Assembly (NCBI GenBank): GCA_026394025.1 | Contig: JAPKZC010000137.1 | Location: 7,254-12,886 of the forward strand | Length of the DNA: 5,633 nt | Source of the DNA: Candidatus Solibacter sp. | Lineage (GTDB): Bacteria; Acidobacteriota; Terriglobia; Bryobacterales; Bryobacteraceae | Direction of reading: 5' to 3' | In this document: piece after piece, positions 5,612 to 5,633 of the stretch | How positions within the stretch are numbered: position 1 is the first letter of the stretch | Layout of the letters: each line of letters begins with the position of its first letter | Position numbers and translations under genes: made by a program | Notes under the pieces: generated by a model | Seen by the model: only the letters and a program-made list of their open reading frames with translations | Told to the model about the DNA's origin: nothing | Databases searched by the model: none

Positions 5612-5633
5612 CTACGATATTACGATGTCGTAG
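5612..5633. promoter_or_regulatory. Operator-like cluster of TACGA/TCGTA half-sites at the window edge
   Basis: TACGA occurs at 5613-5617 and 5621-5625, and the inverse TCGTA at 5628-5632. TACGATGTCGTA (5621-5632) is a perfect inverted repeat with a 2-base centre, and CTACGA (5612-5617) pairs with TCGTAG (5628-5633). Such spacing is typical of dimeric winged-helix repressors, for example BlaI-like ones. A possible -35 TTGTCT (5608-5613) on the plus strand suggests a rightward promoter for a gene outside the window. The regulator is unknown. Confidence 0.4.

Larger units (their letters stand above)
5220..5633. other. AT-richer region without a convincing gene
   Basis: G+C is about 48% by direct count from 5221, clearly below the coding DNA to the left; the first 60 bases are about 37%. 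Apart from the doubtful 90-codon ORF, a minus-strand frame is open from the right edge to a TAA at 5397-5399, with no recognisable product. Small symmetric elements present are a perfect 12-bp palindrome GGAAATATTTCC (5312-5323), a perfect 10-bp palindrome CCTTGCAAGG (5451-5460), and a 5-bp stem with a GAGA loop (5561-5574). I see no tRNA, terminator with a T-run, or insertion-sequence end. The promoter of the leftward 5211 gene should lie here, but I cannot place it with confidence. Confidence 0.6.

Overview
The window looks like a chromosomal segment of an acidobacterium, most likely of the Solibacter/Bryobacterales type. The main reason is a PadR regulator gene coupled to a long ABC-transporter permease with no ATPase of its own, an arrangement (the 'acidobacterial duplicated orphan permease', ADOP) that is strongly expanded in that phylum. 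High-GC coding DNA and two secreted proteins with an acidobacterial feel agree with this. The taxonomy is inferred from gene content; no rRNA or other marker gene is present.

Layout. Positions 1-2549 on the minus strand hold one uninterrupted reading frame, read in full from its ATG to the left edge: 849 codons of an ADOP/MacB-FtsX-type permease. Only the extreme C-terminus lies outside the window. Its ATG overlaps the TGA of a 121-residue PadR-family repressor (2546-2911, minus). The regulatory region 2912-3036 holds two near-identical 13-bp palindromes that contain the probable -10 and -35 hexamers of padR, and, facing right, a consensus -35 (TTGACA) for a secreted protein on the plus strand (about 3037-3669). 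That gene converges with, and overlaps by 14 bp, a minus-strand two-gene unit: a secreted or periplasmic protein of unknown function (4297-5211), then a YqiA-like alpha/beta hydrolase (3656-4300). These two are joined by another ATGA stop/start overlap.

The right end (5220-5633) differs: I counted about 48% G+C over 413 bases, against 67% in one 60-base line of the neighbouring gene. It holds no convincing gene. It contains a weak 90-codon minus-strand ORF ending directly before the secreted-protein gene, a second ORF open to the window edge, several short palindromes, and at the very edge a TACGA/TCGTA cluster that looks like a repressor operator for a gene beyond the window.

How the genes work together. 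PadR probably represses its own promoter and hence the permease. The permease resembles the membrane part of MacAB/Lol-type machines and would need an ATPase encoded elsewhere. The secreted-protein/hydrolase pair appears translationally coupled, but no shared pathway can be read from the sequence. I found no mobile element, CRISPR array, tRNA, rRNA gene or defence system. The most interesting points are the promoter/operator architecture of padR, the unusual start region of the 4297-5211 gene, and the AT-richer right flank.
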